Positions 1 to 8,169 of a stretch of 64,000 nt of DNA are shown here, piece by piece. Within the stretch, counting starts at the first letter, position 1. The number at the start of each line of letters is the position of its first letter. Position numbers and translations under genes: made by a program. Source of the stretch: Algibacter sp. L1A34 (GTDB taxonomy: Bacteria > Bacteroidota > Bacteroidia > Flavobacteriales > Flavobacteriaceae); NCBI RefSeq assembly GCF_009796805.1, contig NZ_CP047029.1, forward strand, positions 4,044,001 through 4,108,000. Reading direction: 5' to 3'. The notes below the pieces were generated by a model. It had not been told where the DNA came from. It saw only the letters and a program-made list of their open reading frames with translations, and did no database searches.

Positions 1-1
1 A

Positions 2-2443
2 ATTTATTCTATTAGAGGTAGTTGGGCAGAAGCTTTTAAACTTTGGAAAGACCAAGGAATTACAGAAAAAGAAATGCTACAATCAATTTCAGATACCCAC
101 GTCATTCCTGTTCTAACTGCCCACCCAACCGAGGCGAAACGTGTTACCGTAATTGAAATTCATAGAGAATTATATTTACTTTTAGTAAAAAGAGAGAATA
201 CTTCGTTAAGTAAACTTGAACAAAATAGTATAGAAGAAAACATCATAAACCTTTTAGAGAGATGGTGGAGAACAGGTGAAATATATCTTGAAAAACCACA
301 TATTGAAGATGAACGAGCTAATATTATATATTATTTTACCCGAATTTTCCCTGCTGTACTAGAAAGAAGCGATGAACAAATGAAAGGATCTTGGATTGAA
401 GTAGGGCTAAACCCAGATAAAATAAAAAATCCTGATGTTTTCCCTAAAATTAATTTTGGAAATTGGGTAGGTGGAGATAGAGACGGACACCCATTTGTAA
501 CTCCAAGTATCACAAAAGAAACTTTAGAATTGTTGCGAAAAAATGCGCTTTCACTTATTAAGAAGCAATTGATTAACGCTGCAATAAAATTTTCGGTATC
601 CGCCATCACGAATCCTGTTCCGTACAAGCTGTCAGAAATTATTAAAAACAAATCTAAAGCATTAGGGCTACAAGGAGAAAAAGTACTTAAAAGAAACCCT
701 TATGAACCTTGTAGACAATATATTAATTTACTAATTGTTAAATTAGAAAACACAATTTCTAACAATTTTGCAGATTCTAATTCGTATTACAAATCCAGTA
801 AAGACCTTAAAGAAGATCTTAAATTTTTCAGGGATATTCTTATTGGAAATGGGATGAAAGGTTTGGCAGAAGATTTACTATTCTCTTTGGAGAGAGCAGT
901 AAGTTGTTTTGGCTTTCATTTGGCTTGGTTAGATATAAGACAAAACAGTACATTTCACGACAAAGCTATTTCGCAAATTTTAAAAGCCACAGGTGAAAAA
1001 GATTTTGATTTTGAACATTGGAATGAAGAAAAACGAGTAACCTACTTGAACAAACTTTTAGAGAACCACTCTACTATTACCGATATAACAGTTCATTATG
1101 GTATAGAAGCGGATAATGTTTTGGATTGTTACCGCGTTATTCGTAATCATATCAATCAATACGGTTCAGAAGGTATCGGTTCATTTATTATCAGTATGAC
1201 CCGAAAACTTAGTGATTTACTAGCTGTTTACTTCTTGATGAAAGAAACACAGCTGTTAAACACATCTATCAAAGTTGTTCCTCTTTTTGAAACTATTGAG
1301 GACTTACATAATGGCCCTGTCATTTTAGACAAGTTTTTACAACATCCCACAACCCTACTTAGAGCTTCAAAAATAGCTCATCAGCAAGAAGTTATGCTCG
1401 GCTATAGTGATAGCAATAAAGACGGCGGAACTATTGCGAGTAAGTGGAATTTGTATAAAGCGGAACAAAAACTCTCTGAAATTGCGGTGAAAAACAATTT
1501 CAGTATATATTTCTTTCATGGCGCAGGTGGAACGATTAGCAGAGGCGGCGGAAAATATCATCGCTTTTTAGAAAGCATGCCTACAAATACGGTAAACGGA
1601 ACTATAAAAATCACTGTTCAAGGAGAAACGATTGCCCAGTTATTCGGGAATCCCCTTACAGCGACCTACAACCTCAATGCTTTGGCTTCTGGAGTAGCAA
1701 AACAAACTATTTTAGACAAACAAAATATAGACTCTAATAAATTTCCAATTGAAATAATGGACTACTTGTCTAAAAAATCATTTGAGCATTACCGAGATTT
1801 AATAGAAACCCCGGGTTTTATCAACTTCTATGGTAAAGCAACTTGTATTGATGTTTTGGAAAAAAGTAAAATAGGCTCAAGACCAGCCAGACGAACAGGA
1901 ACAAGATCCCTTGATGATCTTAGAGCTATCCCTTGGGTGTTTAGCTGGAATCTTTCTCGAATTACCATAACAGGATGGTATGGACTTGGAAACGCCTTAA
2001 AATCTTTAAAAACAGAAAAACCTGAGGCATTTGAAAACTTAAAAACAAGTATAAACAATTGGCCATTCCTTAAGTTTTTAGTGATACAAACCGAAACCAA
2101 TCTAATACTTTCTAATAAAGAAATGATGGATTTGTATGCTGATTTAGATGAAATTACTGATGAACGAGAAGTATTCATGTCCAAAATCTTAACGGATTAT
2201 GATAATTGTTTCAGTTTAATAGAAGACCTTTTTGAAGAGCCAGCAACTATTCGAAGAAAAGGTCAATACGATAACATTCTATGGCGAGATGAAAAACTAA
2301 AAGTCTTACATCATTTACACATTGATTACATAAAACAATGGCGAGCAATAGAAGGTGAAAGTAGTACCGAAAAAGAGCAGATCCTCACCAAATTATTAAG
2401 CATTATAAATTCTTTATCTAGTGGATTGAAAAATACAGGGTAG
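2..2443 (+). CDS. ppc: Phosphoenolpyruvate carboxylase, N-terminus outside window
   Basis: Carboxylates phosphoenolpyruvate with bicarbonate to oxaloacetate, a cytosolic anaplerotic reaction. The reading frame is open to the left edge: 24 codons precede the first Met (position 74) without a stop, so the gene is cut by the window. The catalytic-His motif VLTAHPTEA lies 13 residues after that Met. In E. coli this His is about residue 138, so roughly 100 residues are missing on the left. Downstream are the family blocks GYSDSNKDGG, FHGAGGTISRGGG (glycine-rich loop with the catalytic Arg) and LRAIPWVFSWNLSR, and the protein ends in NTG like other members. In the glycine-rich loop Ala stands where many bacterial enzymes have Arg (GRGG). 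All core motifs are present, so it is probably functional. It is the only plus-strand gene in the left 46 kb and is followed by a strong hairpin. Confidence 0.95.
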   Translation: MYSIRGSWAEAFKLWKDQGITEKEMLQSISDTHVIPVLTAHPTEAKRVTVIEIHRELYLLLVKRENTSLSKLEQNSIEENIINLLERWWRTGEIYLEKPHIEDERANIIYYFTRIFPAVLERSDEQMKGSWIEVGLNPDKIKNPDVFPKINFGNWVGGDRDGHPFVTPSITKETLELLRKNALSLIKKQLINAAIKFSVSAITNPVPYKLSEIIKNKSKALGLQGEKVLKRNPYEPCRQYINLLIVKLENTISNNFADSNSYYKSSKDLKEDLKFFRDILIGNGMKGLAEDLLFSLERAVSCFGFHLAWLDIRQNSTFHDKAISQILKATGEKDFDFEHWNEEKRVTYLNKLLENHSTITDITVHYGIEADNVLDCYRVIRNHINQYGSEGIGSFIISMTRKLSDLLAVYFLMKETQLLNTSIKVVPLFETIEDLHNGPVILDKFLQHPTTLLRASKIAHQQEVMLGYSDSNKDGGTIASKWNLYKAEQKLSEIAVKNNFSIYFFHGAGGTISRGGGKYHRFLESMPTNTVNGTIKITVQGETIAQLFGNPLTATYNLNALASGVAKQTILDKQNIDSNKFPIEIMDYLSKKSFEHYRDLIETPGFINFYGKATCIDVLEKSKIGSRPARRTGTRSLDDLRAIPWVFSWNLSRITITGWYGLGNALKSLKTEKPEAFENLKTSINNWPFLKFLVIQTETNLILSNKEMMDLYADLDEITDEREVFMSKILTDYDNCFSLIEDLFEEPATIRRKGQYDNILWRDEKLKVLHHLHIDYIKQWRAIEGESSTEKEQILTKLLSIINSLSSGLKNTG

Positions 2444-2567
2444 AATTTTTTACAGTGAATAAAATAATTGATACATAGTAAAAAATTCATTCATATAAGA
2501 GCAAAAGCACTTCTTAACAACTAAACTAGTATATTAATAATTTTTATTCCGAAATTCGTTTCATAAA

Positions 2568-2603
2568 AAAAGCTTGAAGATTAATAAAAATCTTCAAGCT
2601 TTT
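2568..2603. terminator. Bidirectional intrinsic terminator between convergent genes
   Basis: A perfect 15-bp inverted repeat (2568-2582 and 2589-2603) with a 6-base loop lies between ppc (plus) and the sulfatase gene (minus), whose 3' ends face each other. The stem is flanked by an A run on its left and a T run on its right, so either transcript would end in U residues. The minus direction has the longer U run. Confidence 0.85.
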
Positions 2604-2694
2604 AATGTTAGTAATTTCTTTACTTCTGAAAAGTGATTGTTTTAAATCACAGTCCTAAATAGACTCTTTTTTAGAATAAGTAAATAAACATCTC

Positions 2695-4554
2695 TTAATT
2701 CACTCTTTCTACATCAACATAAAACGCATTACAAGGCGTTCCATCTTCCATATCAAAATAGGCTACTAATTCAGTTTCACCTTCGGCAACTTCCATTTCA
2801 AGTACGGCCGCTTCAAGATTATTATCGACATCAACATCTACTATATTATCACCAACTTTCACATAAGCTTTAGAAAATTTCATAGATTTTCCATCAACAA
2901 TAGCTTCAGTATGTGAGGTTGCTGGTTTTCCATCCTTTATTTCTGCACCTAAGACTAATCCACTTTCTGATGGCCATCTTCTTAAATGAAACTTATATTT
3001 CCCTGCTTTAACAAAGTTTACAGTAAATGGAGCTGGTTTCATTGGTTTTCCAGCACGAATCATTTGTTGATTCCATGGTGGATAATAATCGATGGTTCTC
3101 GCATCATGACAAGTAAGTACATCCATATCGCTTACACCTAAATCTATTACAGAAAATTTAGTTTCTTTAATCACATCGGCCCACCAACTTTCGTAGAACG
3201 CATTCATTTCGGCTACTTTTTCTGGGTGCGCATCCGCAACATTATTTTTTTGACCTGGATCTTCATTAATATTATAGAGTTCTTTCCCTTTTATTAAGCG
3301 CCAATTATCATCCATTACACAACTATTTTTCCCTTTTACTGGCCAAGGAACACGTTGAGTATCTGTAACTAAATAACGTTTTGGAGCATCTTCTTTCCCT
3401 AAAAGATACGCACTTAAATCTGTGCCATCCATAGTTTTAGCAGGTTCAAATTTTTGTCCGGTAAGTGCTGTTAACGTTGGTAACATATCTACATGTGCCG
3501 CCAAACTGTTTAAGGATTTCCCTCCTGTTAAACCGCCATCTGGCCATCTAACAATGAAAGGTACACGGTGTCCACCTTCGTACTCACTACCCTTTACACC
3601 ACGCATACCTGCATTATAACCTAATAGTTTATTTGTTTCTTCATCTATACTATAACCTCTAGCCGTTCCATTATCTGTAGTGAAGACAATAATGGTATTA
3701 TCCGCTATACCAAGACTTTCTAATTTATTCAATAATTTAGAGAAGTTATCATCTATATTAGAAATCATGCCATAAAAACGCTTTTGCTTTTCGCTAATTG
3801 CTGTTTCATCTTTATACATATTATAATATTCTTCTGGAACATTATATGGTCCGTGTGGTGCATTCAAACTTAAATAACAAAAAAATGGCTCGTCCTTTTT
3901 GGCTTCAATAAAACTCATAGCTTCATCAAACCAAACATCTGTACAATAGCCTTCTTTTTTTTCAGGAATGCCGTTTCTATAATACGAATCATCAAAATAA
4001 TCATTATCCCAATAATCTGGCGTCTGCCCTATACCACCACCACCATGGTAAAAGGCTTCATCAAAACCTCTTTCATATGGATGAAAAGGGTGATTATCTC
4101 CTAAATGCCACTTACCAAACATTCCTGTTTTGTAACCGTTATCATGAAATACGTTCCCCATAGTGACTTCTTCGCGATTCAATATAGATGCGCCCATAAT
4201 AGTATGCCAAACCCCATTTCTATTACAATTTCTACCTGTAAGAAGGCCTGCTCTCGTTGGCGCACAAGTAGTTCCCACATGGTAATTTGTTAAACTTACA
4301 GCTTCGGTTGCAAATTTATCAATGGTTGGTGTTTTAATAATTGGATTTCCCGTATGTCCTAAATCTCCGTACCCTTGGTCGTCGGTGATTACAAATACAA
4401 TGTTGGGTTTACTACTTTTAACTTCTGTTTTCTCCTCTTTTTCTTTACAGGAAAAAAGGATAAATGGCATAATCAAAAACAAGATATAAGATAGCCTTTT
4501 ATAGCTCTTAATTTTATCTGTTTTTTGAAATTCATAAAAATGTGTTTGCTTCAT
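2695..4554 (-). CDS. Sulfatase (family S1, formylglycine type) lipoprotein with C-terminal extension
   Basis: Predicted sulfate-ester hydrolase acting on sulfated glycans, anchored as a lipoprotein. A hydrophobic N-terminus ends in the lipobox LFSC (Cys36). The sulfatase domain opens with the metal-binding Asp pair in TDDQGYGD (residues 58-59), and the CxPTR motif CAPTRAGLLTG supplies Cys97, the residue matured to formylglycine. GKWHLG and TTDNG follow as expected. At 619 residues it is longer than the usual 450-550: after about residue 480 an extra beta-rich module follows, beginning near the motif TCHDARTIDYYPPW. It stands alone between a terminator and a stretch of sulfatase, GH2 and IS debris, so it looks like the surviving member of a decayed locus. 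Sulfatase class is certain; the substrate cannot be read from sequence. Confidence 0.92.
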   Translation of the reverse strand: MKQTHFYEFQKTDKIKSYKRLSYILFLIMPFILFSCKEKEEKTEVKSSKPNIVFVITDDQGYGDLGHTGNPIIKTPTIDKFATEAVSLTNYHVGTTCAPTRAGLLTGRNCNRNGVWHTIMGASILNREEVTMGNVFHDNGYKTGMFGKWHLGDNHPFHPYERGFDEAFYHGGGGIGQTPDYWDNDYFDDSYYRNGIPEKKEGYCTDVWFDEAMSFIEAKKDEPFFCYLSLNAPHGPYNVPEEYYNMYKDETAISEKQKRFYGMISNIDDNFSKLLNKLESLGIADNTIIVFTTDNGTARGYSIDEETNKLLGYNAGMRGVKGSEYEGGHRVPFIVRWPDGGLTGGKSLNSLAAHVDMLPTLTALTGQKFEPAKTMDGTDLSAYLLGKEDAPKRYLVTDTQRVPWPVKGKNSCVMDDNWRLIKGKELYNINEDPGQKNNVADAHPEKVAEMNAFYESWWADVIKETKFSVIDLGVSDMDVLTCHDARTIDYYPPWNQQMIRAGKPMKPAPFTVNFVKAGKYKFHLRRWPSESGLVLGAEIKDGKPATSHTEAIVDGKSMKFSKAYVKVGDNIVDVDVDNNLEAAVLEMEVAEGETELVAYFDMEDGTPCNAFYVDVERVN

Positions 4555-4710
4555 AATAGGTATTTATTTAATAAGGTTTGTTCTCTGTTTTTATCTTAAA
4601 ATTTTAAGTTGAATTATTTAATCACAATTAGAATCCATAGTAACATCATTATACAATTATATTCTCCTATATCATACTAACTCCGGTATGACAACAAAAA
4701 ACCAATTCAA

Positions 4711-4939
4711 CTATTTATCGCTCATCCATTTTAATTGAGGCCAACTTTTTGCGCCTTCATTTTCTTTTACTACCTCTTTTATAATTCTCTCATTCAAAAT
4801 AATTTGTGCTAATTATCTTTTATATTGTTCAATTAATTTAGTCTCTTTACTTTCTAAATTATTTATCTCCCCAATATCGGTTTTTAAGTTGTATAATTGA
4901 AATTTAGGTAAGGTTTTAACAGCTAGTATATTTACTTTT
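4711..4939 (-). pseudogene. Sulfatase C-terminal remnant
   Basis: Minus-strand translation ending at a TAG (4711-4713) gives a typical sulfatase tail: PKFQLYNLKTDIGE, then a helical segment, then GAKSWPQLKWM. An in-frame TAA at 4813-4815 interrupts it. No catalytic domain or upstream reading frame survives, so only about 75 codons remain. This is debris, not a gene; identity rests on the LYNLKxDIGE hallmark and the K-x-WPQL-W ending. Confidence 0.7.
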
Positions 4940-5111
4940 TATTTGTCATACCCATTTTTGATACATCAAGCTGTGGAATACTTATCTTAATAGCAGAGCT
5001 AACATCTTTAAAAGAAAAATTACCAACTGCAAGATCTACAAACATAGGATTAGCGAAAAGGCTTACCTCCTCTTTCCCTAAAACACGCACCTTAGCAAAG
5101 TATTCATCCAT
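4932..5111 (-). pseudogene. Short open frame, C-terminal fragment of an unidentified protein
   Basis: A 59-codon frame from ATG at 5109-5111 to TAA at 4932-4934. Its centre, KEEVSLFANPMFVDLAVG, resembles the last strand of large secreted or PHP-domain hydrolases, which often end in a yxNPxFV-type motif. That resemblance is weak and I do not assign a family. A stop lies just upstream in frame, and the fragment sits directly against the sulfatase remnant, so it is most likely the surviving 3' end of a lost gene. It could also be a small independent gene. Confidence 0.4.
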
Positions 5112-5126
5112 CCTGGAATTACGACA

Positions 5127-5340
5127 TTAGACTAGACGCAAAGTTGAGAGAATTTGTTTGTTAGTTATTAATTTAGCAATTATTAGAAATAAACCGAAAC
5201 ATTGCACATTAGAATTTAAGTAAAAAGCTGTAGAATTAAGTTATGCTAAGCAAGTCTGTGAAGACTTAGATATCTTTCCATCTGTGCTTTATCACTGGCG
5301 AAAAGAATCACAAGATTATGGTAATAATAGTTTTCCATAT
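5127..5340 (+). mobile_element. IS3-family insertion sequence remnant (orfA fragment)
   Basis: From 5197 the plus strand translates to an IS3-type OrfA N-terminus: LEFK, stop (TAA 5221-5223), KAVELSYAKQVCEDLDI, then the helix-turn-helix part SVLYHWRKE and YGNNSFP. Intact relatives read EFKxKAVELSY...VCEELDIPxSVLYRWRKE, so an internal stop and a few missing codons are evident. No orfB, DDE domain or right end is present. The stretch 5127-5149, with GCAAAGTTGAGA, could be a degraded left terminal repeat; this is weak. The fragment breaks off at about 5340, where a GH2 remnant on the other strand begins. Confidence 0.65.
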
Positions 5341-5346
5341 CGAGAA

Positions 5347-5784
5347 AAGGCAGGTTTTCCAGCAATTTTAACTTCTTTCGTAGCTACAACTTCATTATTT
5401 TTATAGGATATTGCTTTTAAGGTTCCTAGTTTATAAATTACATACCAATACTTGGTACTCTACATCGTTTATGTTATTGGTTGTCACTCCAAGAGATTTT
5501 CCATCTTGAAATAATTCTACACGATTTCCATTGGTGTACGTATAAACGGTTACTTTTTTTTCTTCTTGACCTTCTAAACTCCAATGAGGAAAAATATGTG
5601 CCATCGGTTTTTCTGTCCATTGAGATTAATAGAAACAATAGCCATTTTTTGGAAAACCACATAAATCAATTGGAGCAAAAAATGATGAACGTGCTAGCCA
5701 TCCATAAGGAATTACTTCTTCAAAATAATCGCTTCCAATGCAAATAAACTGTCCTAAAACAGAACTAATTACTCCTCTCAAGCT
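5347..5784 (-). pseudogene. GH2 beta-galactosidase C-terminal remnant
   Basis: The minus strand keeps recognisable GH2 blocks in order: LGQF...GSDYFEEVIPYGW, ARSSFFAPIDLCGFPKNGY, then a nonsense codon (TAA 5626-5628, where relatives have Gln before SQW), WTEKPMAHIFPHW, VTVYTYTNGNRVELF, DGKSLG, and after a frameshift near 5425, LGTLKAISY...KIAGKPA. Only the end of the catalytic barrel and the domain after it survive; the region upstream is replaced by the neighbouring ChaN-like gene. Two disabling lesions plus truncation make this a pseudogene. Confidence 0.78.
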
Positions 5785-5793
5785 TGTATAAAA

Positions 5794-6678
5794 CTATTGT
5801 TTTGTTTGCGTCATATTATCAACAACGACAATAATATAATTGGCTATTGTTGTTTTTTCTTCGTCTGTCATTACATCCCATTCCGATTGTGTAACTGTGC
5901 TGATAGATTTTAATGTTAAACCAGGTTTTATTTTATTAACCCACCAAATAATACCTTGACCATAATTTGAATGGTAAGATCCTTGGAAGTGAAGTAACAA
6001 ATTTCCTTTAGTAAAGTTTTTAAGAGAAAAATGCGCCATAGTTGCATCTTTAGCAGCCTGAGCCGTTTGAATATTTAACATATTTGGCGGTATATGCCCT
6101 CCCATATTATCTGCCATTTCTGCATAAGCTTTTACGGTAGGGTCAAAATATTTTTCTAGATCTGGACCTATTAAAGCTAATGCCTCTGGACTCAATTCTT
6201 TTAATGCACTTATTCCTTTTTTATTCAACACAGATGCATAACGCCTTGGAATGTTGGTAGCAATAAAACGTAAGTTGTTATTTTTTGCAAAATCGACCAA
6301 AGGTTTGTAATCAGTTTTATAATTACCCCACATTTGAGTCATTTCTAGTATCATTTTATTTTCCGGATACAGCCCTTGTAAATATTCATTTAAAACCAAC
6401 TGATTACCACTCTCTAACATTTCCGCACCAAAAAACAATGAATCTTTTTTGATATCAAACAAACTCTTGCTTACTTCTAGTTGTAACCAATGCGAAATAG
6501 GATTTGTATGGTATTCACCAAAAAACACCATATCGCTATTAGCAAGATCGACTATCATATCTCCATAATCAGCATGTTTTCCACTATTATTAAATAACTG
6601 ATAAGCCGGCTTATTTTGTGCCTTTATATTACTGGTTAAGACTAATAATAAGATGAAAATTATTTTAAAATGTTTCAT
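5794..6678 (-). CDS. ChaN-like protein (haem-binding-family, PF04187-type)
   Basis: A 294-residue exported protein with a cleavable signal peptide (hydrophobic to about residue 20, ending in KAQ). The N-terminal motif MVFFGEYHTNPISHW matches the ChaN signature (GE-x-H-x-NP-x-H), whose family representative in Campylobacter is an iron-regulated haem-binding lipoprotein. Near the C-terminus, FQGSYHSNYGQG supplies another conserved His block. Unlike Campylobacter ChaN there is no lipobox Cys. It is the last gene of the sigma/receptor/peptidase cluster, 39 bases after an M16 homologue, so a role in holding haem or another iron cofactor released in the periplasm is a reasonable inference. Family call good; ligand unproven. 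Confidence 0.82.
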   Translation of the reverse strand: MKHFKIIFILLLVLTSNIKAQNKPAYQLFNNSGKHADYGDMIVDLANSDMVFFGEYHTNPISHWLQLEVSKSLFDIKKDSLFFGAEMLESGNQLVLNEYLQGLYPENKMILEMTQMWGNYKTDYKPLVDFAKNNNLRFIATNIPRRYASVLNKKGISALKELSPEALALIGPDLEKYFDPTVKAYAEMADNMGGHIPPNMLNIQTAQAAKDATMAHFSLKNFTKGNLLLHFQGSYHSNYGQGIIWWVNKIKPGLTLKSISTVTQSEWDVMTDEEKTTIANYIIVVVDNMTQTKQ

Positions 6679-6717
6679 ATTTTGCTTCTTGTTTTGTTTT
6701 AAGTTTAAGACTATAAT

Positions 6718-8160
6718 TTAATTGATCATTTGCCCGTTTTCATCAAAATAAATAACATCACCAAATTTTTCTAGCGCCCCTTTTAATTCTGATATTTTAC
6801 CTTTTATTACTATTACACATTTAAAAGGATCTATATATTTTTGAGACATAGCCATAATATCGTCGGTATTTATACTATAAAACTTCTCGACTTTAGTTTG
6901 CAAGTAATTATCGGGTAAATTGTATAAATCTTTTTGCATGGCAAATGTAATGTATGGAATAGGAGCAATAGGGTTTAAAGACCGTGTGTACTCACCTATT
7001 AAACTGTTTTTAGCTATTTTTAAATCTGAAGCACTCACCTTGCCGTTGCGTAACCTCAGCATTTCTAAAATAATATTTTCTATTGCATAAGCGGTTTGGT
7101 TGTTTCTAACACTAGTGTAAACAGAGCCTTGTCCGCCGTTGGCAGAACTACCTACCGAAGACCTAATAAAGTAACAAAGACCCTTTTCTTCTCGTAAATT
7201 TTTATATAAATATGATAATTGACTTTCCCCAAAAATTTCATTCAAAACCTGTAGTTTTATATCGTCATCAAAATAGGTGTATGCGTCTTCTAAATTCCAT
7301 CTAAAAGAAATCTCAGATTGCACCGCATTTGGAACATCTTTTACTATTACTTTTCGACGTTTAATAGTTGTTGTTTTTTTAGTAATAGGTTTTTCTCTTC
7401 TATAAAAAACTCCAGATTTCCATGCCCCGAAATAGCGATTCATTAGTGTAGTACATTCTTTTTCGGTAAAATCACCAATAATAACAACTAATGCATTATT
7501 TGATACTATTCTGTCCCTTTTATAGTTTTCAACATCGCTAATTGCTAAACCGTTGTATTCTGGTTTTACAGTAGGTGTTGTTTTAGCACTTTGCTTTATA
7601 GCTCCAAAAAGTAAAGAATCTATAACCGCCTCAATAGAAAACGTTTTTAAAACATTTTCATTCTGAGATTTATGCTTTCGCTTTGTTAACTCTGCTTCTT
7701 TTTTTTCTTTAATTATCTCGGCAGTAATTACAGGGTTTAACAAAGCATCAACATACATATCTAGTAATTGTTCCACATCCTTTTTCATCCCTTTAATTGT
7801 GCCTCCATACATATTTGTATTCAGCATTGCTCCTTGGCTACGGATAATAGAATCTATTTCTCCCTTTGGATACTTTTTAGATAATTTACTAGAGTAAGCT
7901 GCGTTTAAAACATTTTTTTCCGCCAATTTGGTTTCTTCATTATAACCTGGCAATTCTATATTTACGGAAATTGTAAATTTTGGATAATTTTTTACTGGCG
8001 CTAAATAAACACGAAGGCCATTATTAAGTTTAATTGGAATTAATTTCCCCACATTTAAACTTTCGGGTTCATCTGCTTTAGGAGGGAAAGAACGGTCTAC
8101 TTGAGCCATACTTACAACATGACTACAAAGGATAAAAATAAATATATAAAAAGTTTTCAT
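6718..8160 (-). CDS. M16 peptidase homologue without HxxEH (non-catalytic partner)
   Basis: A 480-residue exported protein of the insulinase/pitrilysin fold. The N-terminal signal peptide ends near MAQ. The N-terminal half-domain has M16 features (LNNGLRVYLAP) but the zinc motif HxxEH is absent where expected; the aligned region reads AEKNVLNAAYSSKL. The C-terminal half keeps the M16 substrate-binding block (LREEKGLCYFIRSS). This is the pattern of the inactive subunit of two-chain M16 enzymes, which pairs with the catalytic chain. The catalytic homologue is encoded 9 bases upstream. Likely periplasmic. Confidence 0.88.
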   Translation of the reverse strand: MKTFYIFIFILCSHVVSMAQVDRSFPPKADEPESLNVGKLIPIKLNNGLRVYLAPVKNYPKFTISVNIELPGYNEETKLAEKNVLNAAYSSKLSKKYPKGEIDSIIRSQGAMLNTNMYGGTIKGMKKDVEQLLDMYVDALLNPVITAEIIKEKKEAELTKRKHKSQNENVLKTFSIEAVIDSLLFGAIKQSAKTTPTVKPEYNGLAISDVENYKRDRIVSNNALVVIIGDFTEKECTTLMNRYFGAWKSGVFYRREKPITKKTTTIKRRKVIVKDVPNAVQSEISFRWNLEDAYTYFDDDIKLQVLNEIFGESQLSYLYKNLREEKGLCYFIRSSVGSSANGGQGSVYTSVRNNQTAYAIENIILEMLRLRNGKVSASDLKIAKNSLIGEYTRSLNPIAPIPYITFAMQKDLYNLPDNYLQTKVEKFYSINTDDIMAMSQKYIDPFKCVIVIKGKISELKGALEKFGDVIYFDENGQMIN

Positions 8161-8169
8161 TTTGATTAA

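Noticed and set aside
331-651. Antisense open frame inside ppc (and similar antisense frames inside many other genes)
   Set aside because: Mirror-image frames of clearly coding sequence without their own motifs, signal sequences or spacing.
4932-5111. A frameshift within the short minus-strand fragment
   Set aside because: Re-reading the bases at 5051-5070 shows a continuous frame; the apparent frameshift came from miscounting a T run.
5474-5747. Open frames on both strands of about 60-90 codons
   Set aside because: They are out-of-frame readings of the GH2 remnant; the GH2 motifs lie in another frame of the minus strand, and neither frame shows recognisable motifs.
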